From Roseibium sp. MMSF_3544 (GTDB lineage: Bacteria > Pseudomonadota > Alphaproteobacteria > Rhizobiales > Stappiaceae), in the NCBI RefSeq assembly GCF_030732845.1, contig NZ_JASHKA010000026.1:1-64000 (forward strand): DNA of 64,000 nucleotides. Reading direction: 5' to 3'. The notes below the pieces were generated by a model, which saw only the letters and a list, made by a program, of their open reading frames with translations, had not been told where the DNA came from and made no database searches. Shown one piece after another: positions 44,471 to 53,822 of the stretch. Each line of letters opens with the position of its first letter. Within the stretch, counting starts at the first letter, position 1. The translations under genes were made by a program, and so were the position numbers.

Positions 44471-45712
44471 ATGGACACGTCAAACCCGAACCTGGATCTT
44501 TTCAAACCCCAGGAAGTACGGCGCCGCGCGCATGATCTGCTGGGCATCGCCACGGACTCCGGTTTGAAGCATGTCGAGGTGGACTTATCAAAGCTCAGCG
44601 ATGCGTTGCTGATGGTACTTGAAACCACCAAGGAAAATTATCCGGAGTTTCACATTCCGCCTTACGGTGTCTGGCGGGACTTTGAAGCCGGCGGCATTGA
44701 CAGATGGGCAGCGCTCGCAAGTGCGCGATCCTTTGAGGGCGCGGAACAGATGTTGACGTCCGCCGCCGATCTGGCCGTTCTCAGCGCTTACATGAAAACG
44801 ATGCATCCGGTTGGCTGGCACTATGAGGACCGGATGACCGAAACCCGTGTTTCGGGCAAGCAGGCATCGGCACTGGCGGCGTTTCACATGTTTGCGTCGG
44901 GGTCCTTTTCAAGCGAGATGACCGACCCCTATCGGGTTGACGCGGAGACGCTGATCCGTATGGAAAAGGATGAGCTCGCTTTCGGGCTCCAATGGGACCT
45001 GCAGGATGACACGGACCTGCTGGAAGCTTTGCAGCAGCATCTCAAACGGCTCGGTGAAGCGCTTGCTCTGCGCTCCGACTTCTTTTCGGAAGGGTATTTC
45101 ACCCGTCCCGGTCTTCTCATGGTGCGTTTGGCAAGGGAAGGCGGCGGAGCTGTCAGTGCGCTAAAGCTGATGGACCGGCTGTTGGAAGCGCTGGCGCCGG
45201 TGTGGCTCGGGGGCGCCGAAGCAGGTGACATTTCGCTGGGAGACAGCTTCCGGCATTCAGGTGGCACCGGAAGTTCCGAGGCCACTGTCTTTCCATTTCA
45301 CCTGGCCGCTCAGGATATGGTCTATTCCCTGGTGGAACCGTTTGCCTGGGCGGGCCTCGAAGTCGAGGACCTGAACCTGCTGGCGGTTCCGGCCGATGAC
45401 ACGCACGCCGCCGTTTTCGTCAAAACCGGTGTCCTCAAGATCAAGGACGGGCCCGAAGCGCCGACGGAAGAAAGCGTGCGCGACAGGATGATTGAGATAC
45501 GTGCGATAACCATGGCCCTCACGGACAAGCTCGCCGATCTCTTGCGCAGCGAGCTGGACGTCACTGCCGAACAATTGCCGCTGACTTGCATTCTGGAAGG
45601 CGGCACGAGCCGCGCGGGCAATCACGTCCTGCAGCAATCGTCGCCCGGTACGGACAAACTCGGTCGATTTCTCAACCCCGGGGCTGTTTTTTGGTTGCCG
45701 TTCGGGGCGTAG
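44471..45712 (+). CDS. DUF1688 (URC4/Urg3-like) protein
   Basis: The protein has 413 residues, the family's usual length. Features matching DUF1688 are FHIPPYGVWRDFEAGGIDRW, LALRSDFF, LGDSFRH, FPFHLAAQDMVYSLVEPFAW, VKTGVLKIKDG and LTCILEGGTSRAG. In yeast, URC4 is needed for uracil breakdown through the URC pathway, which also uses a uracil phosphoribosyltransferase; a upp gene lies 1.6 kb downstream. The otherwise common LTGLPEYRNGG stretch is replaced by LLAVPADDTHAA, so this is a divergent member. No URC1-like gene is in the window. It ends the tightly spaced salvage operon (15 bp after add). Confidence 0.82.
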   Translation: MDTSNPNLDLFKPQEVRRRAHDLLGIATDSGLKHVEVDLSKLSDALLMVLETTKENYPEFHIPPYGVWRDFEAGGIDRWAALASARSFEGAEQMLTSAADLAVLSAYMKTMHPVGWHYEDRMTETRVSGKQASALAAFHMFASGSFSSEMTDPYRVDAETLIRMEKDELAFGLQWDLQDDTDLLEALQQHLKRLGEALALRSDFFSEGYFTRPGLLMVRLAREGGGAVSALKLMDRLLEALAPVWLGGAEAGDISLGDSFRHSGGTGSSEATVFPFHLAAQDMVYSLVEPFAWAGLEVEDLNLLAVPADDTHAAVFVKTGVLKIKDGPEAPTEESVRDRMIEIRAITMALTDKLADLLRSELDVTAEQLPLTCILEGGTSRAGNHVLQQSSPGTDKLGRFLNPGAVFWLPFGA

Positions 45713-46095
45713 GTCCCGGAGATGACGAGTAACGGTCGTCCTCCCGCTGAAAGCAACGAAACGCCCGTCGAAACGGGTGTGTGTCACCACCCCTAAACCC
45801 TATGCAGCAAGACGTTTCGGCTGGAAACTGCTTGCACGCCTTATCAAGTTGGCCTTGAGCTTCTTGCGGCAGGGTTCAAAGAACGCCTGTTGTCCTGATT
45901 GTCCAGCCAACACGTTGAAATGCCGTCTCGCGATGCTTCCTGCTTCAGGCTTGATTTTTCTTTGTAAAGCGCTGCGTCGGAATTCCGGTGGTTTTGGAGT
46001 GTCTTGCGTCACAGGGAAACGGACCCCTTTCCGCACAGATTGACCTTGGGGGCGGCAAATTGCTTGCCGCGTTGAAAACCGTCGAGGACATTCTG
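45713..46095. other. Gene-free gap between the salvage operon and a membrane protein gene
   Basis: About 380 bp without a convincing gene. Near 45761-45779 a short imperfect hairpin (ACGCCCGT/ACGGGTGT) may mark the end of the long operon, but it has no T run. Reading frames across the gap do not resemble proteins known to me. Confidence 0.45.
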
Positions 46096-46974
46096 ATGCG
46101 ACCAGCACCTGTCGGCTTTGCCAAAAACTGTTCAGCCATATTGCAAAACGTGCCGTATCGGCAAAAGGTGTTGCAGGTCAGTGCCGTCTTGTTGCTGCTC
46201 TTCTGCCTGGTTTTCGCAGCCTTCATAACCTGGAAAATGGTCTTTTACGTCGCATGGCAGTTGGGTGCGCAAGTTCAGGAGTCTTTTCCCCTGGTCTACG
46301 GAACGTCCATGTTCCTCAAGATGGCCGCGGCGCATCCGAAACTGCCCTTCTTCGTGCACGGTATTGCTGGAACTGTTGCCATGGTCAGTGGCGCTGTCCA
46401 GTTCCTTCTGATCCTGCGCGGCGGCAAATCACGCTGGCACGCAATGCTTGGAAAGTCTTATGTCGTTTCGTCCCTCATCGCGTCGACGACGGCGGTCCCG
46501 CTTGCATGGAGTCTCTACCATGACATGCTGTTGACCAGCATTGCCTATACGGCCGGAGCGGCCGCTTGGTGCCTTGCAACTCTTATTGCTGTTCACACCA
46601 TCATGTCCGGTGATCTGGAGCGGCACATTGCCTGGAGCATTCGCAGCTATTCGTATCTTGCGATGGTCGTGACCGCACGCCTTTTGCTGGGGTCTGGTGC
46701 GCTTGCCGGTTCGGCCGAATGGAGTTTCGAGGCCATAAAGATCCAGTACTCCATCACAATCGTTGCGACATTCCTCATAAATTGGGGCCTTGGCGAGTGG
46801 ATCGTAGCCAGGGTGATGGAAAGAAGAAGAAAGATGCCCGCGCAGACGGTTACGTCGCTGTCACCCGTAAGGCGCACGACGAATGCGGTACACACCATTC
46901 AGGCAAGGCACCATTCACGACAGCCACACGCCGTAACGGTGGGTCGAACACGTGCTTTGGGGGTTGGCGGCTAA
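46096..46974 (+). CDS. DUF2306-type multi-pass membrane protein
   Basis: The protein has 292 residues and about seven membrane helices: VSAVLLLLFCLVFAAFI, MVFYVAW, VHGIAGTVAMVSGAVQFLLI, VVSSLIASTTAVPLAWSL, IAYTAGAAAWCLATLIAV, RSYSYLAMVVTARLL and TIVATFLINWGLGEWIV. The HxxGTxxMxxG-type first half and the RHIAWSIRSYSY stretch fit the DUF2306 family of predicted inner-membrane proteins, function unknown. The start at 46096 follows GAGGACATTCT. The tail (about 280-292) is basic. It separates upp from the salvage operon and may be unrelated to it. Confidence 0.75.
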   Translation: MRPAPVGFAKNCSAILQNVPYRQKVLQVSAVLLLLFCLVFAAFITWKMVFYVAWQLGAQVQESFPLVYGTSMFLKMAAAHPKLPFFVHGIAGTVAMVSGAVQFLLILRGGKSRWHAMLGKSYVVSSLIASTTAVPLAWSLYHDMLLTSIAYTAGAAAWCLATLIAVHTIMSGDLERHIAWSIRSYSYLAMVVTARLLLGSGALAGSAEWSFEAIKIQYSITIVATFLINWGLGEWIVARVMERRRKMPAQTVTSLSPVRRTTNAVHTIQARHHSRQPHAVTVGRTRALGVGG

Positions 46975-47284
46975 GTCGCGCCCTCTAGCCGCTCGAGTGA
47001 CCGGGTTGTTTGTGCTGCATGGATGCTTGCGCTTTTTCACAGCTTAGGTGCCGAGTGCCTTTCGCTGCTTTTAGTATTTTCTTTCCTCGTGCTACCAAGG
47101 TAAGAACACTTAAATGGGGTAGCTGTTCAAACCGCGATCCGATACCCGCCTAAGTCATCACCAACGGGGCTGCAGCCGGCCGTCACAGGCGGCTGTTAAA
47201 AGCAATAACAAAGCCAGAAAGCCATTTGACATCAATCGCTTGAGTTTGCAAATGGCTGCAATGAGTTACGAAAGGTCTGCTTCC
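46975..47284. other. Gene-free gap upstream of upp
   Basis: This 310-bp region has no clear gene. It includes a small hairpin CAGCCG/CGGCTG around 47173-47195 and an AT-rich stretch before upp that could hold a promoter. The upp start is at 47285; upstream in-frame codons are not supported. Confidence 0.45.
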
Positions 47285-47914
47285 ATGTCCGGAGCCAATG
47301 TCATCAGCCATCCGCTGGTCCAGCACAAACTCACCATTATGCGTAACAAGGGCACATCGACCCAGGGCTTCCGGCGTTTGCTGCGCGAGATCTCCACGCT
47401 GCTGTGCTATGAGGTCACCCGCGATCTGCCACTGGTTCGACAGACCATCGAAACGCCGCTTGCGGAAATGCAGGCGCCAACCCTGGCCGGCAAGAAACTT
47501 GTCTTCGCTTCGGTCTTGCGCGCAGGAAACGGCTTGCTGGAAGGCATGCTGGAGCTCGTTCCGTCTGCGCGCGTTGCGCATATCGGCCTTTATCGGGACC
47601 CGGAAACGCTTCAGCCGGTCGAATATTACTTCAAGGCACCGGAAGACTTGAACGAACGTCTCGTCATTGTCGTCGATCCGATGCTGGCGACGGCAAACTC
47701 TGCCATCGCAGCCGTTCAGAAGCTCAAGGAACGCGGCGCCAACAATGTTCGGTTCCTTTGCCTTCTTGCAGCTCCGGAAGGCGTTGCAAAATTCAACGAA
47801 ATGCATCCCGATGTTCCGATCTATACGGCGGCAATTGACGAGAAGCTGAACGAAAAAGGCTATATCGTGCCTGGCCTCGGCGATGCCGGCGATCGGATGT
47901 ACGGCACAAAGTAA
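47285..47914 (+). CDS. upp: Uracil phosphoribosyltransferase
   Basis: The protein has 209 residues, the usual UPRT length. HPLVQHKLTIMRNKGTSTQGFRRLL opens it, LVFASVLRAGNGLLEGM and VDPMLATANSAIAAVQKLKE bind PRPP, and YTAAIDEKLNEKGYIVPGLGDAGDRMYGT recognises uracil. It salvages uracil to UMP. The ATG at 47285 with GAAAGG upstream is preferred to earlier in-frame codons. rbsK follows after 15 bp. Confidence 0.94.
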   Translation: MSGANVISHPLVQHKLTIMRNKGTSTQGFRRLLREISTLLCYEVTRDLPLVRQTIETPLAEMQAPTLAGKKLVFASVLRAGNGLLEGMLELVPSARVAHIGLYRDPETLQPVEYYFKAPEDLNERLVIVVDPMLATANSAIAAVQKLKERGANNVRFLCLLAAPEGVAKFNEMHPDVPIYTAAIDEKLNEKGYIVPGLGDAGDRMYGTK

Positions 47915-47929
47915 CGCCGACACAGCATC

Positions 47930-48829
47930 ATGATCACGGTCTTCGGCTCCATCAATCTTGATCTCGTCGTCTCGGTTCTGCGGTTGCCCACGGCGGGTGA
48001 AACCGTCAGTGGTCCCGACCATCAGACTTTCCCGGGTGGCAAGGGGGCGAACCAAGCCCTTGCGGCAAGACGCGCGGGCGCAAGCGTCAGGATGATCGGC
48101 GCCGTCGGTCAGGATGCCTTTGGAGAGTTGGCGCTTGCCAACATGCGCGAGGCCGGGGTCGATCTGTCGGGCGTCCGGACCCTGCCGGGCGCTTCGGGGC
48201 TGGCCTTTATCGGCATCGACGCGGCCGGAGAAAACCAGATCATTGTTGCCAATGGTGCAAATGCCCGCGTGGAAGCGGATTGGCTGAGTGGCTGCCTCGA
48301 TGACGGTGACACGCTGGTGCTCCAGGGCGAAATTCCGTTCGCTGAGGTCTGTTCCGCGATCGATCGGGCAAGCCGGGCGGGCACCCGCGTTTTCTGGAAC
48401 GTGGCGCCCGTTCCAGATGAATCCGTTCTTGAATGTCTCGAACAGGTTAACACGCTGGTTGTCAATGAAAGCGAAGCTGCGGCAATTGCCGGAAGCGCGG
48501 GCCTTTCCGGCACTCCGGAGGACTTTGTCGAACGGTTCGCATCACCGACCCGGACCGTTGTGGTGACCCTCGGGGCGAATGGCGTGTTGGCGGGGACGAG
48601 CGACAAAAGACTTGGCTACACGTCACCGGCCATCAAGGCAGTCGATACGACTGGTGCCGGCGATGCGTTTTGCGGTGCGCTCGCTGCTGCACTTGATGCC
48701 GACAAGCCCTTGGAACGAGCGCTCAAAGAGGGTGTCGCAGCCGGCGCGCTTGCCTGCTTGGCAACCGGTGCGCAGTCCAGTGCACCTCAAGAGAAAGACA
48801 TCGCCGGGCTGGCAGATCAAATCGTCTGA
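47930..48829 (+). CDS. rbsK: Ribokinase
   Basis: This 299-residue PfkB-family sugar kinase has FGSINLDLVVSVLRLPTAGE at the start, FPGGKGANQALAARRAGA, VVVTLGANGVLAG and the catalytic DTTGAGDAFCGALAAALD near residue 245. These motifs are those of ribokinase, which makes ribose-5-phosphate. It may use free ribose released from nucleosides. No ribose transporter is in the window. It sits 15 bp after upp. Confidence 0.88.
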   Translation: MITVFGSINLDLVVSVLRLPTAGETVSGPDHQTFPGGKGANQALAARRAGASVRMIGAVGQDAFGELALANMREAGVDLSGVRTLPGASGLAFIGIDAAGENQIIVANGANARVEADWLSGCLDDGDTLVLQGEIPFAEVCSAIDRASRAGTRVFWNVAPVPDESVLECLEQVNTLVVNESEAAAIAGSAGLSGTPEDFVERFASPTRTVVVTLGANGVLAGTSDKRLGYTSPAIKAVDTTGAGDAFCGALAAALDADKPLERALKEGVAAGALACLATGAQSSAPQEKDIAGLADQIV

Positions 48830-48898
48830 ATTGGCTTTACAGGCCGCTAAGGAAACTGTGGTACGCCGGAGATCCAGTCGAACCACGCGGGCTCCGTC

Positions 48899-49402
48899 AT
48901 GTTGCGGTATGTCATCATCCTGTTGTTGCTTGTCGGGATCGCACCCGTTGTGCCGATCCTTGTTGAGGCACGCCTGGATTCAGCCCGCCAGGAACCACGC
49001 GAAACGGCTGAAGCTGATCGCGGCTCAGGCCCGAGAATGCATCGCATTTCGGTCGATCGCAGCGGTCATTATGTTGCCGATGCCTATGTCAACGGCCGTG
49101 CCATGGACATGCTTGTCGATACGGGTGCAACGGTCACGGTGTTGCCGGAATCGATTGCCGAGGACGCAGGCATCTTTGTTGCGGCATCCGATTACACTAT
49201 TCCCATGTCCACGGCGAACGGAACGGTCTATGCGGCAAGGACGGTAATCGACAGGGTTCGGATTGGAGCGATCCGGTTCCAGAACGTGGAAGCCATGGTT
49301 CTGGGCGATGACCGGTTGCGCGTACCGCTCCTGGGAATGTCCGCCCTAAGCCAGCTCAAGCGGTTTGACATATCCAGCGGCACGCTTGTACTCGTTCAGT
49401 AA
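48899..49402 (+). CDS. TIGR02281-type clan AA aspartic protease
   Basis: The protein has 167 residues. A membrane anchor at residues 3-22 (LRYVIILLLLVGIAPVVPIL) is followed by a retropepsin-like domain with the active-site motif LVDTGATVTVLP (about 80-91), the flap-like ANGTVYAARTVIDRVRIG and LLGMSALSQLKRFDI. It is a single-domain protease expected to dimerise on the periplasmic side. Substrate unknown. The family is typical of alphaproteobacteria. Confidence 0.9.
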   Translation: MLRYVIILLLLVGIAPVVPILVEARLDSARQEPRETAEADRGSGPRMHRISVDRSGHYVADAYVNGRAMDMLVDTGATVTVLPESIAEDAGIFVAASDYTIPMSTANGTVYAARTVIDRVRIGAIRFQNVEAMVLGDDRLRVPLLGMSALSQLKRFDISSGTLVLVQ

Positions 49403-49462
49403 CAGGTCCGTACGCCGTTTCACGCCAGCACATGTTCTCCCTCAGGTACTCGAGAGGCACTG

Positions 49463-50962
49463 ATGTTTCCAAAACCGCGCCCCAGCTTGGTTCCCAATAC
49501 CTACGAGTATGAATCCCAGCCGATGGTGAAGCCGACCGGCTTTCGCGAGTACGACGCCCGCTGGCTGTTTGAAAAAGAAATCAACCTCATGGGCATGCAG
49601 GCGCTTGGCATCGGGATCGGCACGCTTATCCATGAACGCGGTGTTCGACCCGACATCGTCGTTGGACACGACTTCCGCGGCTATTCCGCTTCGATCAAGA
49701 TGGCCGTCACCAATGGTCTGCTGGCCGCCGGGGTCAATGTGCACGATATCGGCCTCGCCCTGTCGCCAATGGCTTATTTCGCACAGTTTGCCCTGGACGT
49801 TCCCGCCGTTGCGATGATCACCGCATCTCACAATGACAATGGTTGGACCGGTGTGAAGATGGGCATCGACCGTCCGCTAACCTTTGGTCCGGACGAGATG
49901 GGGCGATTGAAGGAAATCGTGCTGGAAGCGGAGTTTGACCCGAGAGGTTGTGGCAGCTACCGGTTCGTGGACGGTTTTCCGGAACTCTATTTCAAGGACC
50001 TGACCGAGCGCGCAAAACTGAAGCGCCCGATCAAGGTCGTTGCGGCCTGCGGAAACGGCACCGCCGGGGCATTCGCGCCGAGGATCCTGGAAGCGCTCGG
50101 AGCGGACATCATCCCGCTCGATGCCGAACTCGACCACACATTCCCGCGCTACAATCCCAATCCCGAAGACATGAAAATGCTGCATGCACTCAGGGACAAG
50201 GTCCTGGAAACCGGTGCGGAGGTCGGTCTCGGATTCGATGGTGACGGTGATCGCTGTGGTGTTGTCGACAATGAGGGTGAAGAGATCTTCGCGGACAAGG
50301 TCGGTGTCATGCTGGCGCGGGACATCTCCGCGCTTCACGCAGACAGCCAGTTTGTCGTCGACGTGAAATCGACCGGTCTTTTCAACACGGACCCGGTGCT
50401 CAGGGCGAACGGCGCCAAGACCGACTACTACAAGACCGGCCATTCCTACATCAAGCGTCGTGTCAGGGACCTTGACGCGATCGTCGGATTTGAAAAATCC
50501 GGACATTACTTCTTCAACAAGCCGATTGGCCGCGGTTATGACGACGGGCTCGTCTCAGCCATTGCAATTCTCGACATGCTCGACAGGAACCCGGGCAAGA
50601 CCATGGCGGATCTGCGCCGTGATCTTCCGAAAACCTGGGGCTCACCGACGATGTCGCCGAAATGTGCCGACGAAATAAAATATGACGTCGTTCAGCGCGT
50701 CATATCCCGGTTTGAAGACATGCGGCAAAAAGGTGAAACGGTCGCCGGTCAACCGATCACCGATCTCGTCACCGTCAATGGTATACGCATTGTCAGCGAA
50801 GACGGCACTTGGGGCCTTGTGCGCGCATCCTCCAACAAGCCGGAACTTGTGGTCGTTGTCGAAAGCCCGGTCTCCGAGGAACGCCTGCACGAAATGTTCC
50901 GGGCAGTCGACGGCGTGCTGAGGGAAAACCCTGAAGTCGGCGAGTACAATCAGACAATCTAG
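49463..50962 (+). CDS. Phosphomannomutase/phosphoglucomutase
   Basis: This 499-residue alpha-D-phosphohexomutase has the phosphoserine loop MITASHNDNGWTGVKMG (Asp where many members have Pro), the metal loop GFDGDGDRCGVVDN and sugar-binding GFEKSGHYFF. The C-terminal phosphate-binding part contains RASSNKPELVVVVES. It interconverts hexose 1- and 6-phosphates for polysaccharide and lipopolysaccharide precursors. The ATG at 49463 follows GAGAGGCACTG. Confidence 0.92.
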   Translation: MFPKPRPSLVPNTYEYESQPMVKPTGFREYDARWLFEKEINLMGMQALGIGIGTLIHERGVRPDIVVGHDFRGYSASIKMAVTNGLLAAGVNVHDIGLALSPMAYFAQFALDVPAVAMITASHNDNGWTGVKMGIDRPLTFGPDEMGRLKEIVLEAEFDPRGCGSYRFVDGFPELYFKDLTERAKLKRPIKVVAACGNGTAGAFAPRILEALGADIIPLDAELDHTFPRYNPNPEDMKMLHALRDKVLETGAEVGLGFDGDGDRCGVVDNEGEEIFADKVGVMLARDISALHADSQFVVDVKSTGLFNTDPVLRANGAKTDYYKTGHSYIKRRVRDLDAIVGFEKSGHYFFNKPIGRGYDDGLVSAIAILDMLDRNPGKTMADLRRDLPKTWGSPTMSPKCADEIKYDVVQRVISRFEDMRQKGETVAGQPITDLVTVNGIRIVSEDGTWGLVRASSNKPELVVVVESPVSEERLHEMFRAVDGVLRENPEVGEYNQTI

Positions 50963-51035
50963 TGACGACTTATCTTCCGGCCGCAGATGATCCTGCCGCC
51001 TCTTTCGTTTTCGTTTGCTCTGGTGGGGAGAATGC

Positions 51036-52034
51036 ATGATCAGCGAATTCGGCACCCTTCCTGACGGCACGCCCGTTCAGGAGATCACCTTGAAAAAAGG
51101 AATGCTGGAAGCGTCTGTCCTGACGCTCGGCGCCATCATCCGGGACCTGAAGGTGGATGGGCAATCAGTCGTTTTGGGGTTTGCAGATCTTGAGAGTTAT
51201 GTGGATCACTCACCCTATTTCGGTGTGATTGCCGGCCGTTGTGCAAACCGGATCGCGGATGGAAGGATTGTTGTCGAAGGCACAACCTATCAGCTCGACC
51301 GCAACAATGGCGGGCGCCACCACCTTCATGGCGGGACACTTGGGTTTTCCAAACGGGTCTGGCAACTGGAGCAGAGCGATAAGGCCAGTGTCCTGCTCAA
51401 GCTGATTTCCGAAGATGGTGACATGGGTTATCCCGGTCGTGTCGAAACCCTTGTGCGCTACACGCTGACCGGATCCGGTGCGCTCAGGGTCAAGATCACA
51501 GCTACAACGGACAAGACAACACCCGTCAACCTCACCCAGCACAGCTACTTCAATCTGGATGGCAGCGATACGATCCTCGACCATTCACTGGAGATTGCCG
51601 CCGAACGCTACTTGCCGGTTGATGAGTTGCTGATTCCAACAGGCGAGGTCAGGCGGGTCGAGTGGACGCCTTATGACTTTCAGGACGGACGGCGGCTCCG
51701 CCGGAAGGCCGGGGAAGAGGGCGTTGTCTATGACCACAATTTCTGTTTGGCCGAAGAGCAGCGGCCGTCCGTCGAATTTGCAGCAGCGCTTGAAGATGGT
51801 GCCGGAGAAAGGCGCATGGAAGTGTGGACGACAGAACCCGGCTTGCAGCTTTACGACGCCGGTCGTCTGAATGTTCCGGTGCCCGGTCTCGGTGGCAAGA
51901 CCTACGGCCCTCATGCCGGTTTGTGTCTTGAGGCACAGCGCTGGCCTGACAGCATCAATCAGAAAGAATTTACCCCTGTCCTGTTACAACCGTCTGAGGG
52001 CTACAGTCACGTGACCGAATTCCGTTTTTCCTGA
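51036..52034 (+). CDS. galM: Aldose 1-epimerase
   Basis: This 332-residue galactose mutarotase-like protein has GVIAGRCANRIADGRI, GRHHLHGGTLGFSKRVW with a catalytic His, PVNLTQHSYFNLDG with the second His and GPHAGLCLEAQRWPDSIN with the Glu base. It equilibrates alpha and beta sugars. The start at 51036 lies behind GGGGAG. It sits between the hexose mutase and deacetylase genes. Confidence 0.92.
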   Translation: MISEFGTLPDGTPVQEITLKKGMLEASVLTLGAIIRDLKVDGQSVVLGFADLESYVDHSPYFGVIAGRCANRIADGRIVVEGTTYQLDRNNGGRHHLHGGTLGFSKRVWQLEQSDKASVLLKLISEDGDMGYPGRVETLVRYTLTGSGALRVKITATTDKTTPVNLTQHSYFNLDGSDTILDHSLEIAAERYLPVDELLIPTGEVRRVEWTPYDFQDGRRLRRKAGEEGVVYDHNFCLAEEQRPSVEFAAALEDGAGERRMEVWTTEPGLQLYDAGRLNVPVPGLGGKTYGPHAGLCLEAQRWPDSINQKEFTPVLLQPSEGYSHVTEFRFS

Positions 52035-52101
52035 GATAGGATACATTGGATCCGGTGGCAGCAGAGGCGGTGTGAAGCAATGAGGGCAGAGGGGGCAGCA
52101 C

Positions 52102-53130
52102 TTGAAGACGGTTTTTTCTGACCTCCAGCTCGCGCATGCGCCGTCTCAGGAGATTTCAGACGGCGAACTGAAACCGGCGGTCGAAATACCGAGCCGGGCT
52201 GAAATCGTTCTGAAAACCGTCAAGGAGCGTAAAGTCGGCGAAGTGCTTGCGCCTGGCGACTTTCCGATCCGGCCTTTGCATCGGGTCCACGCGCCGCACT
52301 ATGTTTCGTTCCTGGAAGGCTTCTGGGACAGGTGGACGGCTGCGGGCAGGGTAAATGAGGCATTCCCGTTTGTCTGGCCCATCAGAAGCCTGCGCCAGGA
52401 CGTTGAAATCGACCACATTGACGGCCTGTTGGGACGTTACTCCATGGACGCAGGGACGCCCCTGGGGGAGCACACCTACAAGGCAGCACGTGCATCCGCG
52501 GACACCGCACTGACGGCCGCCAAGCTGCTTCTGGATGGAGACCAGTCCGCTTTCGCGCTCTGCCGGCCGCCGGGGCACCACGCCGGGTTCGATTTCTTTG
52601 GTGGCTACTGTTTTTTCAACAACGCTGCCGTCGCGGCGCAATATCTGCGTGACAACGGGTTGAACCGGGTCGCCATTCTGGATGTCGACTACCATCATGG
52701 CAACGGGACACAGGCGCTGTTCTACGACCGTCCCGATATTCTGTTCCTCTCGATCCACGCCGATCCGAAGGACGAATACCCTTACTTCCTGGGGTATGCG
52801 GATGAGACCGGCGAGCATGCCGGCACAGGGTTTACGCGCAATTGGCCGCTTCCGCTCGGCACCGACTGGGAGGGTTATACGCAAGCCCTGGAAGAAGCCT
52901 GCCGCTGGCTTTTGGTCTACAAGCCCGATGCGATGATCGTGTCACTTGGCCTGGACTGTTTTGAGAAGGATCCGATCTCCGGCTTCAAGTTCAAGAGCGA
53001 GGATTACATTCTCCTTGGCCAGCGGCTTGCAAAGGTAGGTGTTCCCACCCTGTTTCTCCTGGAGGGAGGATACGCCGTGGACGCGCTTGGAACCAATTGC
53101 GTCAACGTGCTGGAAGGCTTTGAAGGCTGA
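52102..53130 (+). CDS. Histone-deacetylase-family (acetylpolyamine amidohydrolase-like) enzyme
   Basis: This 342-residue zinc deacetylase has CRPPGHHAGFDFFGGYCFFN (tandem His), ILDVDYHHGNGTQALFYDR (metal Asp and His), LSIHADPKDEYPYFLGYADE and LEGGYAVDALGTN. Members remove acetyl groups from polyamines or other small amides. The start is a TTG at 52102 with GAGGGGGCAGCAC upstream, giving the family N-terminus MKTVFS. Its 3' end overlaps the convergent HAD gene by 29 bp. Confidence 0.9.
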   Translation: MKTVFSDLQLAHAPSQEISDGELKPAVEIPSRAEIVLKTVKERKVGEVLAPGDFPIRPLHRVHAPHYVSFLEGFWDRWTAAGRVNEAFPFVWPIRSLRQDVEIDHIDGLLGRYSMDAGTPLGEHTYKAARASADTALTAAKLLLDGDQSAFALCRPPGHHAGFDFFGGYCFFNNAAVAAQYLRDNGLNRVAILDVDYHHGNGTQALFYDRPDILFLSIHADPKDEYPYFLGYADETGEHAGTGFTRNWPLPLGTDWEGYTQALEEACRWLLVYKPDAMIVSLGLDCFEKDPISGFKFKSEDYILLGQRLAKVGVPTLFLLEGGYAVDALGTNCVNVLEGFEG

Positions 53131-53740
53131 GCAGTCCAAGGCGGTCAAGATCTTCGCGAAGCGCCTCTGCAGAGTGGAAATGATGGGCCGTCATGCCGGC
53201 ATCACGTGCTGCCAGAACATTTGCGTGCGAGTCGTCGATAAACAGGCAGGTTTCAGGCTTTAGGTCATTGCGGCTGAACAGGACCTCATAGATGCGCCGA
53301 TCCGGCTTGATCAGCCTTTCCTCCGCCGAAACGACAATGTCCAGAAAGCTGGTCTTGAGAAACGGAAATCTTGCTTGTGCTTCAAGGAACTTTTCGGACG
53401 AAAAATTTGTAATGGCATAAAGCGGAATGCCCTGTTCCCTCAGGGCTTCCAGAAGGCTTGCCGTGCCTGGAACCTCTCCCGGGACCATGTCGTGCCAGTG
53501 GTCCGAATAGGCGGCGATCAGGTCCGTTTTGTCCGGAAACTGTTCACTTAGCGTCGCAATTGCCTCCTCCCAGGAGCGGCCAAGATCCTGCTGCACGTTC
53601 CAGTCAGCTGTGCAAACTGTTTCCAGAAAGGTCTTTCGCTCCAGCTCATCGGGAATGAGGCGCCGGTAAAGAAATTCGGGATTCCATTCAATCAGGACAT
53701 TACCTATATCGAAGACAACGGTCGTGATAGCATCGCGCAT
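53102..53740 (-). CDS. HAD-family phosphatase (YihX-like)
   Basis: This 212-residue HAD IA hydrolase has motif I VVFDIGNVLIEWNPEF (second acidic residue replaced by Gly, as in the sugar-phosphatase YihX), motif II AITNFSSEKF, motif III RLIKPDRRIYEVLF and motif IV LFIDDSHANVLAARDAG. It probably dephosphorylates a sugar phosphate. Its 3' end overlaps the convergent deacetylase gene. Confidence 0.88.
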   Translation of the reverse strand: MRDAITTVVFDIGNVLIEWNPEFLYRRLIPDELERKTFLETVCTADWNVQQDLGRSWEEAIATLSEQFPDKTDLIAAYSDHWHDMVPGEVPGTASLLEALREQGIPLYAITNFSSEKFLEAQARFPFLKTSFLDIVVSAEERLIKPDRRIYEVLFSRNDLKPETCLFIDDSHANVLAARDAGMTAHHFHSAEALREDLDRLGLLSLQSLPAR

Positions 53741-53822
53741 TGAGCAGTCCAGTCTGGTTTGTGAGCGATTCTTCGGGCGGGAAAAGAATTTATTAATTCT
53801 GTCAAAGAGTTATGACGGGACT

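Noticed and set aside
45800..46108. A 102-codon minus-strand frame in the gap before the membrane protein gene
   Set aside because: It overlaps the start of the membrane protein gene on the other strand and resembles no protein I know.
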